Below, one piece after another: positions 42,770-53,700 of a DNA stretch of 64,000 nt (within the stretch, counting starts at the first letter, position 1; each line of letters opens with the position of its first letter). The notes below the pieces were generated by a model, which was not told the DNA's origin, made no database searches, and was given only the letters and a program-made list of their open reading frames with translations. A program made the position numbers and the translations under genes. This stretch comes from Takakia lepidozioides (Eukaryota; Streptophyta; Takakiopsida; Takakiales; Takakiaceae), in assembly GCA_030704615.1 (NCBI GenBank), contig CM060734.1:25050001-25114000 (forward strand). The letters are read 5' to 3'.

Positions 42770-43706
42770 AAAGTTTCGTGCTTGCCCAGTGTAACTAGAG
42801 CTCGAAAGTAACGGTGTCGTGACTGGGCATCATTGGGCACATCCAGCTTGGTTATGGCAGACATGGCCTGAATTGCCTCTATCTTCCTTCCCTGCAATTG
42901 CAAGCCAACAACAACAGGACACTTCACGATCAGAACAATAGACTGCCAGAGCCAACAAGTTATAAGCCTTTGCAAATCGTGTGCGTCTATCAAAGATTAC
43001 TGAGCAGTTATTCACCATATGTGGAATAGGTGGGGGCGGAGGGAAGTACTCTTGATAAAGCATGTGGGATACTTCTGTCGGTACATCACAGAGCTGCTCT
43101 GTTGCATTCTACAGATTTACACCCATTTCGTCGATTACCTTGTGGCTGTGTGCACATGCAGTTGTGTCTGAGAAAGACCTGATTGAAAAGCGCCACTCCA
43201 GCTCCTAGGGATGCAGCAATATAGAGCCCATCCCCCTTACTCTGTAAAAAAGATATAGATCAGATACTCATCTACTCTCAAGGTGACAGTGTGTCGCAAT
43301 CAGAACTCAAATGGCAACAACATTGAGAAAAAGAAGAGCTCATTCTTACAGCACTAGGTGCAAGAGTAATACCTTCCCTGATGCAAGTCCATAATATTTT
43401 GAGGCTTCAGACCACTGCTTCCGCTCAATGTACCTCTTCCCCAAAGCAAGGAATGCTTCTGCATGCTGGGATATTTCTCCACGGTATAGCTGCATAAAAT
43501 AATATGGGAACAGGTGAATGAGTATATCCATTATCAGCCTTAGACATATGACTGAGTCTTCACTTACGAACCTCAACACAAGCCACACATGATCATCAGA
43601 GCTTGAACAAGTTTGTTCCCAAAAGAAGTCCTCACTGTAGAGCTTGAAGAGCTTCTTCCTCCCGTCCCTCAGCCACATGCTTTGCTGCCAGCTGCCAGTA
43701 GGAGAC
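42770..43706 (-). CDS. Multi-exon TPR-like gene fragment, unidentified
   Basis: Exons with GT-AG borders are visible on the minus strand. Exon 43636-43706 reads VSYWQLAAKHVAEGREEEAL-QAL. Exon 43373-43489 (39 codons) reads RGEISQHAEAFLALGKRYIE and RKQWSEASKYYGLASGK. Exon 43179-43241 (21 codons) reads SKGDGLYIAASLGAGVALFN-Q. The exon starting at 43108 reads NATEQLCDVPTEVSHMLYQE, YFPPPPPIPHM. A later exon reads GRKIEAIQAMSAITKLDVPN. The three middle exons are phase 0 and join without a stop. Helical A/L/Y spacing ('LA..Y.....W.eA..yY.lA') suggests tetratricopeptide-type repeats. I cannot name the protein; start and end are not seen. Confidence 0.4.
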
Positions 43707-44000
43707 CTCTTAATAAACGGAAGATGCAAGACGGGCCACACAGCTTCCATCCATGTGAAACAGAGCAATGCAGTGCAGTATGAGCAAATTTGAGAGACAA
43801 TTGCAAATGGACAGCAGACAACCTCCCAGATCATTGACCACCCTGCTAAAGCTCCAGCCTTTGTAAATGCATACTGAGCCTACCTCACTTTGCTGTCAGA
43901 ATAAGAGGTGTCACAGAGTTCACCCGCCCTACTCTAAAAGGAACCACACATGCCAGTATGCATACTTTTTCAAATTTCAAAAGAAAAGAGGGCATGAACT

Positions 44001-44185
44001 TACCCTGTGTGCCAGAGGTACAGCTTGTCGGTGAGCTTTTTCCCAGTAATCTTGACCTATTTCTTTGCATTCAATACAGTGAAGATGTCACCATCATCAC
44101 GATAGGGAGCATATGTCGGTTTATCCTTGCCCTGCAACACTATTGATAGCCGTGATGCCAGCCTCCCCAACATCTTCTCACCAAC
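44001..44185 (-). pseudogene. Mitochondrial-type ribosomal protein L13 (uL13m) exon, damaged
   Basis: The minus frame reads MLGRLASRLSIVLQGKDKPT, YAPYRDDGDIFTVLNAKK, stop, VKITGKKLTDKLYLWHTG, then a GTAAGT donor at 44000. Plant mitochondrial L13 has the same order ('vLGRLAS.iS..LQ.KDKPTY.P.RDDGDi.iVLNAKeIg.TGrKLTDK.Y.WHTG'). The in-frame TAG comes from two compensating one-base indels: the shifted frame reads EIG between them. Upstream, WFAHFES is followed by another stop. Introns are kept, so it is a broken gene copy rather than a processed one. The next exon (GHLKER...) is not found downstream. Confidence 0.65.
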
Positions 44186-44559
44186 TCAGCTTTCAAAATG
44201 TGCAAACCAGGGGCCATTGGCAAGAACTTGACATCTACGCTGCTGCTTGCTCCTACCCTCAAAATGGCCCAGATCCTCTCTCTTCCTGTCTGCGTTCTAA
44301 CCTCATGTTTTCTAATAACGTCAATGTCAATGCACGAAGCTGGATTCGGCGGTAGCTCCGTGAAGAAGAACAGAATCCTCGCCCGGCAAAAGAAGACTGG
44401 ACCTGCTCCAAATTCGTCTTCACAAGCAGTACACATTCGTGATATCTGAATCCATCACCGAGCCCTGCAAAGAAGAGAAAAGTTGCTCAGAAGAAGAAGA
44501 CTGGAGCTGTTGAGAATCTGTCACAAACTATGTCTGGAACAGCAGAAGCGCAAGACGTC

Positions 44560-45045
44560 ACAGGAGCTAACTGCCTCTCAGATCAGTCACTTGCTTGTTT
44601 CTCAAGTCCTATCCCCTGCTGCTACCTTCAGGCTAGCGCAGAGTAGTGAAAAACAAGTAGTACAGTTTTGCTGAGCTGCCTACCTCTCAAAATAGTCAAG
44701 ATAATTCGCTCATTGGCATGTTCGCTTCTCAATGTCCTTCAAACCTACAATCAGACATTAGTGACGCCATCAGACATTCAGAAAAATTGCAAAGATGAAG
44801 AGTGGAGTGTCATCTGCAAGAGGCACTAGAGACCTACTAGATACTGTAGCAGGCCATGAAGTGTACTTATTCATGGATGGCGTCAGTGGATATAATCAAG
44901 TTTCATCACTCGCTGACCTGTTCGCTTCTCAGTCCTCTTCAACCACACAGGCAGACACCAGTGACGTTGTAACTCAGTCACAAAGCCATGCAAAGATGAA
45001 GAATGATTTTTCTGGTGCAGGTCTGGAGGTCTTCGATCTGTGAAA
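44560..45045 (+). other. Ser/Gln-rich internal repeats with an inserted RT fragment
   Basis: Units resembling ...TCAC(T/A)CGCTGACCTGTTCGCTTCTCA... GACACCAGTGACG... GCAAAGATGAAGA occur at about 44580, 44705-44800 and 44905-45010. The last reads SLADLFASQSSSTTQADTSD. Between the last two, 44815-44903 reads [26 protein letters not shown], an RT palm segment closest to the Tat-like RT at 23.5 kb, in the same open frame. Host gene identity is unknown. Confidence 0.45.
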
Positions 45046-45370
45046 GGTTTAGTTAATTCATCAAGGGCTTGGAGAAGGAGAAAACGACGAGAGAGAGAGA
45101 ACTTGAAGGGAGCCAATTAGGGCACATTGGAATGGATGTAGAAAGTCACAGTTGGATGAAAATATGTTTCATCTTTAAACATTCATGTGTAGTAAGATGA
45201 AAACGGGTAGCAACTAGCAGTGAAGAATCTAGAATCCAGAATCTGCAGTACATCCTCTCAGCACTGAGTCCTTGCCCTCACAACAAAGCACTTGAGCAAA
45301 AGGTGGTGTTATTTTGCTATAAAGTTAATTCAGAGCTTGATTCTGCAAATCTTGGACGAGTAGTCTGCAG

Positions 45371-45562
45371 TGAGTGTACTATGACATCCGTGGGAGATAC
45401 TACACTGGTCAATTCCGAGATAACCATTTTCGTGTTGCTCAAGTGGAGCGCCAGGTTGTCCGTGAACGAGTGCATCGACTTCATGACTTACGAAGACGGC
45501 GGTCAAGACTAACTCACCTGTACATCTCTGCCAGATTGAATGAGGAAGTCACTTTATGGTAG
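45371..45562 (+). pseudogene. Unidentified coding-like exon
   Basis: After a CTGCAG acceptor, the frame reads VYYDIRGRYYTGQFRDNHFR, VAQVERQVVRERVHRLHDLR, RRRSRLTHLYISARLNEEVT-LW and a stop. The length without stops and the Arg-rich helical pattern suggest real coding ancestry. I do not recognise the family. Confidence 0.3.
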
Positions 45563-45814
45563 CTTAGAGATATTTAATCATAGGCTCCTCACAATGGAAA
45601 GAAATGATGTAGTTTGAGTAGTAGCATCATGTTTCATGAGCTCTATGGGGGTGTGGATCTAGTATGTAAAGACCGGGGTGGATACCAGGTGAGAAAGCGG
45701 GAGGGGCAAGGGGGAAGGATTCTCCAGAATCTGCCCTTTCATGCCATCTCTGCACCAATGCTTGACAGCCTTTGTTTTCTAATTCCAAGAAATAGTGTGC
45801 TCACAGAATGTGCG

Positions 45815-45895
45815 CCAATGGGCCATTTCATTCCCACCAAGGACACTACAACGGCGCAGGAGACGAGGCGACTTTACTTCGCCCATGAATTCTCT
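45815..45895 (+). pseudogene. Small chromovirus integrase scrap
   Basis: Reads MGHFIPTKDTTTAQETRRLY-FAHEFS, matching the integrase-core segment MGHFIPTKETATAQETGRLY of the element at 33-35 kb. Confidence 0.6.
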
Positions 45896-46235
45896 TAAGA
45901 CCAATGACCTAATGAAAAGCAAAACACATTCTCTTTGAAGTAATGACAAGCCTTCTCTACATATTGGGGTTTTATTGTTCCAGAGGGTGTAGGCCTGGTG
46001 TAATGGGATATGTCAATGCCCTCTCGGCATGAATTTTATACCTGTATATCTCAAGGGACATCCATGTAAGGCTCCCCCTTCGTACCGTGTTTCTACGAAT
46101 TCTGAAGGATATGGCACAAATGACAGTGGTTGTAGCATCTATAATCAAAACTGGGGATTTGTGAGTGACATCTTGAGCTTCATAGTAGTCGAGTAAAACT
46201 ACATTTGGGCGACGGCAGTCAAGGATGGTTAGGAT
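45896..46235. other. No gene seen
   Basis: No recognisable motif on either strand. Confidence 0.4.
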
Positions 46236-46352
46236 GGCAGGCTGGAGCAGCTGAGCAAGGAGAGGAAGGCAGATGAAGCATTACACTTGCAAAGAGCACT
46301 TCAAAAACAGTCGAAAGCACTGCAGAAGCAGGTGGACGTCATGGCACATATG
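46236..46352 (+). pseudogene. Coiled-coil exon remnant
   Basis: Reads GRLEQLSKERKADEALHLQR then ALQKQSKALQKQVDVMAHM and a GTTAGT donor. The heptad leucines and K/E/Q content indicate a coiled coil. Parent gene unknown. Confidence 0.35.
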
Positions 46353-46835
46353 GTTAGTTCTGTTTCGTTTTAATTCTTTCTTTCCGTTCTCCACCTCCAA
46401 TCAAGCCATCAGGATGGGACGGATGAGCTCTTGAGAGATTTCTCGGCGAGTATCACTCCATGTTGGTATCTCCCTCGTGTATTTTGAGAATTCCAGAGTC
46501 TGTTCTATTTGCCAGAAGGACCTTGTCCGAAGCAGTTAAGTAGAAAGTCTCCCTCATGGTTCTCCCTCTCCTTGTGAAAGTTATACTAGTTGCTGAGCAC
46601 ATTCAAATTAGGTTCAATGAGAGAAAAGAAAGAAAGGAGAGGAAATCACAGGAGAAAGAAAAGAAGAAAGAAGGGAAGGAATTTTACAATATCTATTTCA
46701 AGCTTGTCTCTGGTCATCTTTGGAGATTGTACAGACTACAGTGCCTCGGTTTTGAGCTCTGGATTGATGGAGTATGAAGAAGATGGGGTTGCTTGAGCAT
46801 TTGGATGTGAGTTGTGTGCTACATATATGCTCGGC

Positions 46836-47293
46836 AGAGAATAAGAGAGGTGAACATGGGCAGGTTGGATAAGAAAGGGGAGGTGGAGATGCAAGGGCAG
46901 CGGAACCATGTGAAGCAGCAACTCATGACACTATGTGATGATGCTGGCGACTCCCTACCGCTAGTGCTTTGGGCCGATCAGATTGCTGTCTCCAATCTCT
47001 TGAGGTATGCCATTGTGCAAGGAAGTTAGCAAACAATCTACATAAAATAGTTTATTACCACAGGGGGTTCCCACCAATGTCTGCAATATTATTTGGCTGT
47101 TTATATACCATTATAGGAATGGAAACCAAGGCAGATGTGGGGCCGATGACAAGCCAGGAGCTAAGAAATGCAGCCACTACCAGCATAGCCTCTTTCTAGA
47201 GCCATCGAACAGGTCATAGGGGGAGAGTTGCACCACCTACCTTTAGTTTTTGATAATAAGAGCCACATTGATAGACTCCACCCTGGTGTGTGG
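46836..47293 (+). pseudogene. Two unidentified exon remnants
   Basis: 46836-47005 reads NHVKQQLMTLCDDAGDSLPL then VLWADQIAVSNLLR, reminiscent of an OB-fold strand pattern (RPA-like), though weakly. About 47198-47293 reads RAIEQVIGGELHHLPLVFDN then KSHIDRLHPGVW and a GTAAGT donor. They may or may not belong to one gene. Confidence 0.25.
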
Positions 47294-47355
47294 GTAAGTT
47301 TCCAGTCCTGGAGTTAGCGATCCTCCTCTCAACCCGTTGACGACATGTTTTGCAG

Positions 47356-48362
47356 GTATGGCATCATCCTTTGCCAAATGGATTACAATTTTATCGATGG
47401 AGTGGCAGTGTTAAGTCTGGGTTATGCTATGACTTTAAGTTACCCAGAAGACAACCTGGGCAAGGTCTGGTCTCTTTCATCATGAAGTTGGTTAGTTGTT
47501 AAGCTTTGGGGCTCAGGATGTACAAGTTCCTACATAATGACTTTGATTGGAAGCTCTGTATTGATCAACCACCCAATGTGCATCATTAAAGCCATCCGTT
47601 CAACAAAGATACACCAAGGCAGTGTTCACAGTAGGTTTAATGCAAAGTTTTGTGGTGATTGTTTGTACACATGACTACCAGTTCAGACATGTTTAACACA
47701 GACCAATATACCCGGATATACGCTTGTGACAAATGGTTTACACTGAGGTCACAGATGATGGTGGGATGGGAATGAGTTGCAGGTGCGACCGACATCGAGT
47801 CTATTGGGGCCATTGAATGTGGCATCAGTGGTAGGGGTGTGGCTCATCAATCCAGTGTTCCTTGTGGGTGCCCTTTACTTCATGGTCACCGAGACTGGAT
47901 ACATTCAGTGGCATGCAATGTAAGGAACTCCTAAAAACATGTTTTCTGGAGATTGTTCTCATGAAAGTTGCACTTCCAGTAATGTGTATGAATGAGTTGT
48001 TGACGTCTTTCATTTGGGTGTTTCCATGCAGCTATTCACATGGAGCAAGCTGGTGGATCCTTGGAGATAAGAGGGAGTCAGCTGTTATTTTTTTGGTGAT
48101 GTACTTTCAGTTCATCACAGCAGCATTTGTCTTCACTTTTGGATCTGCGTTTCAAAAAAATGTCTTTTATAATTGGGTTCTATTGGTGGGTAATCTGGCT
48201 TTCAGTTCTTCTGATTATTTTGTCAGTTAAGTGTCCACTTCATGTCAAATTGTTGTTATATATTGCAAAGGGACTGCTTTTGCATGAGCTGGGAAGACAC
48301 AAAAAGAGGGCGGATGTCAGCAAGGGGGCAGATTTCGATGATGGCCGTGCTGCTGGATGATT
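47356..48362 (+). pseudogene. C-terminal membrane exons of a P5B-type (ATP13A-like) ATPase
   Basis: Three exons join in phase. 47356-47464: YGIILCQMDYNFIDGVAVLS, LGYAMTLSYPEDNLGK. 47783-47919: VRPTSSLLGPLNVASVVGVW, LINPVFLVGALYFMVTETGY-IQWHA. 48032 onward: YSHGASWWILGDKRESAVIF, LVMYFQFITAAFVFTFGSAF-QK. The anchors are 'RPTSSLLgP...S' and 'E..v.F....FQ(F/Y)i..AfvF..G.pF.k', typical of the last transmembrane helices of P5B ATPases (lysosomal polyamine/cation pumps). After the A7 run at about 48157 the best membrane helix (WWVIWLSVLLIILSV) is in another frame, so the end is shifted. The catalytic domains are not in the window. Confidence 0.5.
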
Positions 48363-49867
48363 GCAAGACACTGAGGGGGCTTCCTTGAGGCAGCTACTGC
48401 GCCAGGTCTGCTCACCACTCTTCGAGATGGTTCGGAGGTAAGGTTGTTCTACTGGATACAGTTTTTGGAGTGTGGTATTTGCACGCCGCGTGTTAGATAT
48501 GATGCCCAAGACAGATTTGATCTCATGGATCATCCTCTCTTTTGTTCCAAACTCCCTCGGGAGTTGGGGCTGCTCTGCTTGCCGCATCTGGTATGTGAAG
48601 AAATGACAATGATGAAAATATGTACCCTTGTTTCCATGCTAGTTTGGTCCCTGAAAAAGTGATCAAAGTTGTTGCGTTCCTCAAACATCTGTGAGTTGGT
48701 GCAAGTGGGGGGGAGCTCTGGTGGGGTCTGGTTTTCCTGTCGTTCGGACATCCGCAGGGTACGGTGGATGCAAGTGGCGAGTGCTGGTCTTGTCTCCCAG
48801 CGAACCTCAGCATTGACGGTTCCTCCGAATCCAAACAGGTTTTGAGGAACAGGGATGTCAAATATCGGTTGGTTTTAGTATTGGTAATGATAGGATGATG
48901 AGCATCGCCAACAGCAATCATTTACAGTCGTTTTGTGCTTCCCAGAAGTACCCTAGTTTCTACTCTTGCGTGCTTCCAATTCTCTGCTGATTCAATGCGA
49001 GACTTTAGTCGTACCATAAGCAATATAGTAGTGGCCAGGGTTGGAGATTAGGTGAGGTTAGTTATTATGAAGTTTTTCAGCTCTAGCTCACCCTGTTAAG
49101 GAAGAAGGCTGGTGAACATAAGCAGCCTCTTCACGGTTCTTGCCCCCAGGCTTGACCGACCCATTTTCTTTTCGGTATGCTTCACATCTCTAATTTGAGC
49201 TTATAGCAACATTCAAAAAAAATATTCCAAAAATAAGAGCTCAAGGAGATAACTCTTTTCAGGGATTGAATTCTCTTTGGCTTACTTTGTACTCAGCTGT
49301 GTGCTTCTAAATATGAATGCCCACATCTTTGAATGTATCTTTTATTCCAATTTGTTTGATAAAAAATGTCTAAATACATCATATGGAATATTTATCAATT
49401 CAAATTTATCAACAATCTACTCCAGTTGAAGTGTACAGGGCACACCAATATAATGCTAGCCAAGTGCCACACGAAATCATTATGTATTCCGTTGTCCACA
49501 ACTATAATATCAATTTAGCATAAATACCATGAACACGTGGGGAACACATTTTCAAATGATGCTGTCGTGTGAATATGCAAACCCAAATTGCATGAACGTG
49601 CCAATAGGCAATTGTGCGTGATGGACAGTCACAGCATACACACCAATCGCATTCTTTTCGTGTAATAATTGTTAAAGTCATGATGATATCATGATTGTGT
49701 GGTTATAATGCATAACACTATGACACCAATATAGTTTGGATATAGCACGAACCCATGAAACTCCGGAAAAAGTGTCGTATTTATTGGGTATCCATGGCAC
49801 GGCAAATTAGAGATGGCGACCAACATGCGGCATTATTGAAGGTGGCGGCGGCGCTGACCGGTACGGT
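48363..49867. other. No gene seen
   Basis: AT-rich intergenic DNA with short open frames; nothing recognisable. Confidence 0.5.
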
Positions 49868-50165
49868 GGCAGACGCCAGGTCGAATCATGGCTGCGAGGG
49901 GAGACCTCCCGTCGCGCGGCGCATCTATGTTATGGCCATGGAAGCTTCTATGATCATCCTGAGAAATGGACGGCTCAGATTAAATTTTAGATGTTATGCT
50001 AGATGTGGACGCATATGCCATGGACGATATACATCCACGTGGCGGCCATGCAAAACTCGTACGTCCAAGTACTGACGGGTACAGGAGCCCCCCACGTGCC
50101 TGTATCTATCGCTGGTACGCCAGGGCTCTCGCTCAGCCTCTTTGGGTACTGATTCCCCTGCTCTC
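49868..50165 (+). repeat. Dispersed repeat, copy 2
   Basis: Counterpart of 41740-42040, see there. It carries one GGGGAGACCTCCCGT palindrome (49897-49912). Confidence 0.65.
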
Positions 50166-50636
50166 CATGCATCATGTATGGGTGAAATCGTCCACATCCT
50201 CATGGAACTCCGACACTACATAAGGGGCTCATTCTCCCTCTCATTTCTTCATGTCTGGGCAAAGCCCTGCCAAATTGGGGAGTGTAGGTTTTGGGGAGGG
50301 TGCGAGAAGACTGAGAGTGCTCTTTCTGCTCCGTTAACTTTTGCTCTCAATCTCTCTCTCTATTTCCCGCAGATTTCCATCCTCATTTCAGGCATCCTCC
50401 GTTTCATGTCTTGGTCAAGTCAAGAGGGATTGTTAAGGGATAAAATCATTTTTATTTTTTTTGCATTTGTATTCTGCATCTGTTTATTCCTTTCCTGGTG
50501 GTTCAATGCATTGTAGTGTTAGGGTTAAGGCAAAGAGAACGAGAGATCTTTCGTCATCCTGAGCAGAGTTCTCTTATAATGTCATGTCACGGGAGATCAC
50601 GATGTCGGCATCTGTTTCGATTTTAAGATCCATTGT

Positions 50637-50652
50637 ACGGGAGATCTCCCGT
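50637..50652. repeat. 16-bp perfect palindrome ACGGGAGATCTCCCGT (type copy)
   Basis: Perfect inverted repeat. Related copies with 0-3 changes lie at 41132-41147, 41767-41782, 49897-49912, 50732-50747, 52123-52140, 52291-52306, 52517-52532, 58392-58407 and 58631-58646, with a half-copy at 50589. Flanks differ between copies. I noticed none outside 41.1-58.7 kb. Confidence 0.7.
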
Positions 50653-50755
50653 CAGCTGGCATATTGTCATACCTGAGTTTGTTTGGAGTTAAATTGAACC
50701 GTATTGAGTTGGATAGTTAGAACGGTTTAGCACGGAAGATCTCCCGTGGTCCAAG

Positions 50756-53700
50756 ATGGTTGCATCTATTGGAGAGCTGTCTGTCGGAGAAGTCGTGAGT
50801 CTACTCCATCTCGTCTGCTCTGGATGTCCACAATTGGTTGCTGAGGGCACCTGTCTGAATATATTGGGAGATGGATTTTGTCATGGCAGGTGTCTCTCTA
50901 GGAGTCTAGTGAGTGTCGTATTGAAAACCATGATACATGGAATGGAGTCCATCAGCTTGTCGTATTCACATCTAGAAGCGGAAACTATTGGAGAAGCCGT
51001 GGGAACACCCGTGGTCTGGAACGTCAGTCATGTTCAAAAACTTCTACAATCGGAGGATGAAAGGGCTAGGTCCGATATAGGAGCAAGCACAAAAGTCGTA
51101 GAGGATACAATACAGAAGGAGAGTGCCAACCCTCAAAAAGGCGCACGAGAGATTTTTGGAAGAGATACTTGGCGTCATCAGATGTGCAATCTTCTCAATG
51201 ACGAAATGGACGTCATTGCTGAAGGCCGGATTGAGGCTTGCCTCCCTGAGCAAGTTATTCTGCGTAAGAATCTCGGAGAGGATCACGTTGGTGTAATCGT
51301 TATAGGAGTTGGTGGGTCGGCTCAGGATATGTTAATGTCAATTAGAAAATGACGTCTTATACATACTACACTTTGAAACGGCCGTAAACTATCAGAGTTG
51401 CTCACTAAGTATTATGAAGATCACGACTCAGACACGGAGGATGACCAACTCGAAGGAGTTAAAAAATCCCAATATAAATGCTTGAAGAGAGTTCGAAGGG
51501 GAATCGAGGACTCAAGGGGGGGGAAAAATGATTCGACTCTTAAATTCGGAATCAATTCAAGCAATAAGCTCGGTGAGCTGTTGTGGTAGAAATTGTTGTC
51601 AACACTTCAGCTGGGAGAAGACTAAGGCTATCCAGAGTAAGTTCTGGGCATCTTCCTTTGAAGCAAAGAGAGAGTTAGGGTTTGACATCCCCCGACGATT
51701 ACACAAACTTCCAGGTTGTGGTCGTCATGCCTACCTCACCATGGAAGGAGTTGAGGTTTGTGAGAAGGCGTGGTGGACAATCCATGGAATCGGAAGGTCA
51801 ACGTACCTTGGATACACGAGGAAGAGCAAGAACGGATACATCTCGTCAATGCATATGAATAGAGGAATGAAGAAGCCCCGACCAAAAACCGTACAGGCAG
51901 AGACAAATTTTACTTTCGCTGGTTTCAAGAAATAGTGACCTTATGCCTCATAAGATGAAAGGTATCGGAGAAGGAAGGTAAGAGGTTTTGAAGTTGCTAC
52001 CTGTCGAAATTAATTGGACAGAGGTGAACAGACAGTCCAATGAGGTACGATGATGTCTAGCAACCCATTTTAGATCTGCCTCTATGAATTTTCCACTTTC
52101 TCATTTTAAAGGGAGGGGAGATCACGGGAGATCTCCCCGTCCTCATTCTCCCCTCCTCGTGCTAAAAGTTGAAATCGAATTTTAAAGATGTAAACGGACA
52201 GTCCATTGATGTACAATGATTTCCAGGCAGCATATTTTAAATTGGCCTCTATGAAATTTTCAGTTTCTCATTTTATGGGGAGAGGATATGACGGGAGGTC
52301 TCCCGTCCTCTTTCCTACATGTTGCGTCGTGCTCCCCGTCGAAACTGTATCGGGGAGAGTTCGTCCACCTCTGTACGACGATGTTCTGGCTTCAGGCGTT
52401 TGATGTGCCTCCATCAAATTGCATCTTTCTAGATGTTAGAGTATCGAGCTCCAGTAAAGCTAGAAATCGTATCAATGTCAATGGAATATATCCTAGTTAG
52501 TTTGTACATTTAGGTCACGGGAGATATCCCGTCCTAAAGACCATACATATTATATATTGTTCGTTTTTATCGTGAGATACATTAATATATCCCACGAATT
52601 GGACTCTTGGATCAGACAAACAAACAAATGGGTCTAGTGCCATTGTCGAAGTTTGGGATAAGCCGAATTCAAACGAAGGTATTTGGGAATGTTGAGGTTT
52701 GAAAATCTGGTGGAAAATTTGCGAAGTGCACAAAGTGTGAGATATTCAAAGATCTTATCAATAAATCAATCAACGGAACTGAGGAGCAGAAAAGCACAAG
52801 AAGAAAATTGGAGAGACACTTGAAGCATCAAGAGTCATGTCGCAGGCTTTACCATAGTTGGCGGAATGAATCAACGATGGTGAGTGAGGAGTTTCTATGT
52901 ATTATTCACGATAAGATGGATGGATAAGATGGATAAGATGAATCACTCGAAGACTGCCTTGCCACGGCTCTTGATCGTAATAAACAAGATGATATGAGGT
53001 ATTGTGACCCACGGCCATGGTTACGGTGTCTATGCTCAGTTCTCGAACGAATTCTGGTGAAATGATCCGAACTTTACGATCGGCTCCTTGGCTTGCACTT
53101 GAGAAGCCCACGAGAAGCCCACATGTCGAAAGTCAAGAGAGATTTTTTATAGAACTCATTTTTTGAAACTATAATGAGGGGAAAGTCTGGATGTGAAAGG
53201 GCACTGAAGCCTATGGATTCTAAAGGTCCTGTTGGACCCAAGCCATTATCCCGTTGACTATATCTGCACAAATGGACAACTGAAAATGAGAACAAAAATC
53301 ATTGGATGTTAGTTTTTTTGTCACTCTTGACGGCGAGAGGTGTTTTTGAAGAGATCCAACTTGGATTCTTGATGTTTGGTCACACCCACAAGGACATTGA
53401 TGCATACTTTAGTTATCTCTCGAGGAAGTTGAAAGAGAACACATATATTTTTCCGGATCTCATGCGTCTTTTTATGGAGTCTCAACATCTCTCGTTTATC
53501 CCTCAGTTGATACAGGAGGTCCCAGACTTCAAAAAGTTTGTGGATGGATTTATTATTGATGGGAATGACAGGCTAATCAAGTTCTATGTTGATTATGACG
53601 GTTGGCATGTAATGTAGTATAAGAAATCGGCAACCAACGCTGACTGGCTTCCGAAGCAGGGTGCTGTGAAAATGTGGAAGGTTAGTGAGGACGGGAATAG

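Noticed and set aside
42770-43706. Naming the TPR-like exons as meiotic ZIP4/SPO22
   Set aside because: A few helices look similar, but spacing and conserved residues are not convincing.
43885-44070. Minus-strand ORF beginning MQRNRSRLLGKSS
   Set aside because: Out of frame with the uL13m exon it overlaps; the L13 frame has the recognisable sequence.
50041-50223. Short ORFs within the 0.3-kb dispersed repeat
   Set aside because: No frame is conserved between the copies at 41.8 and 50.0 kb, so they are not coding.
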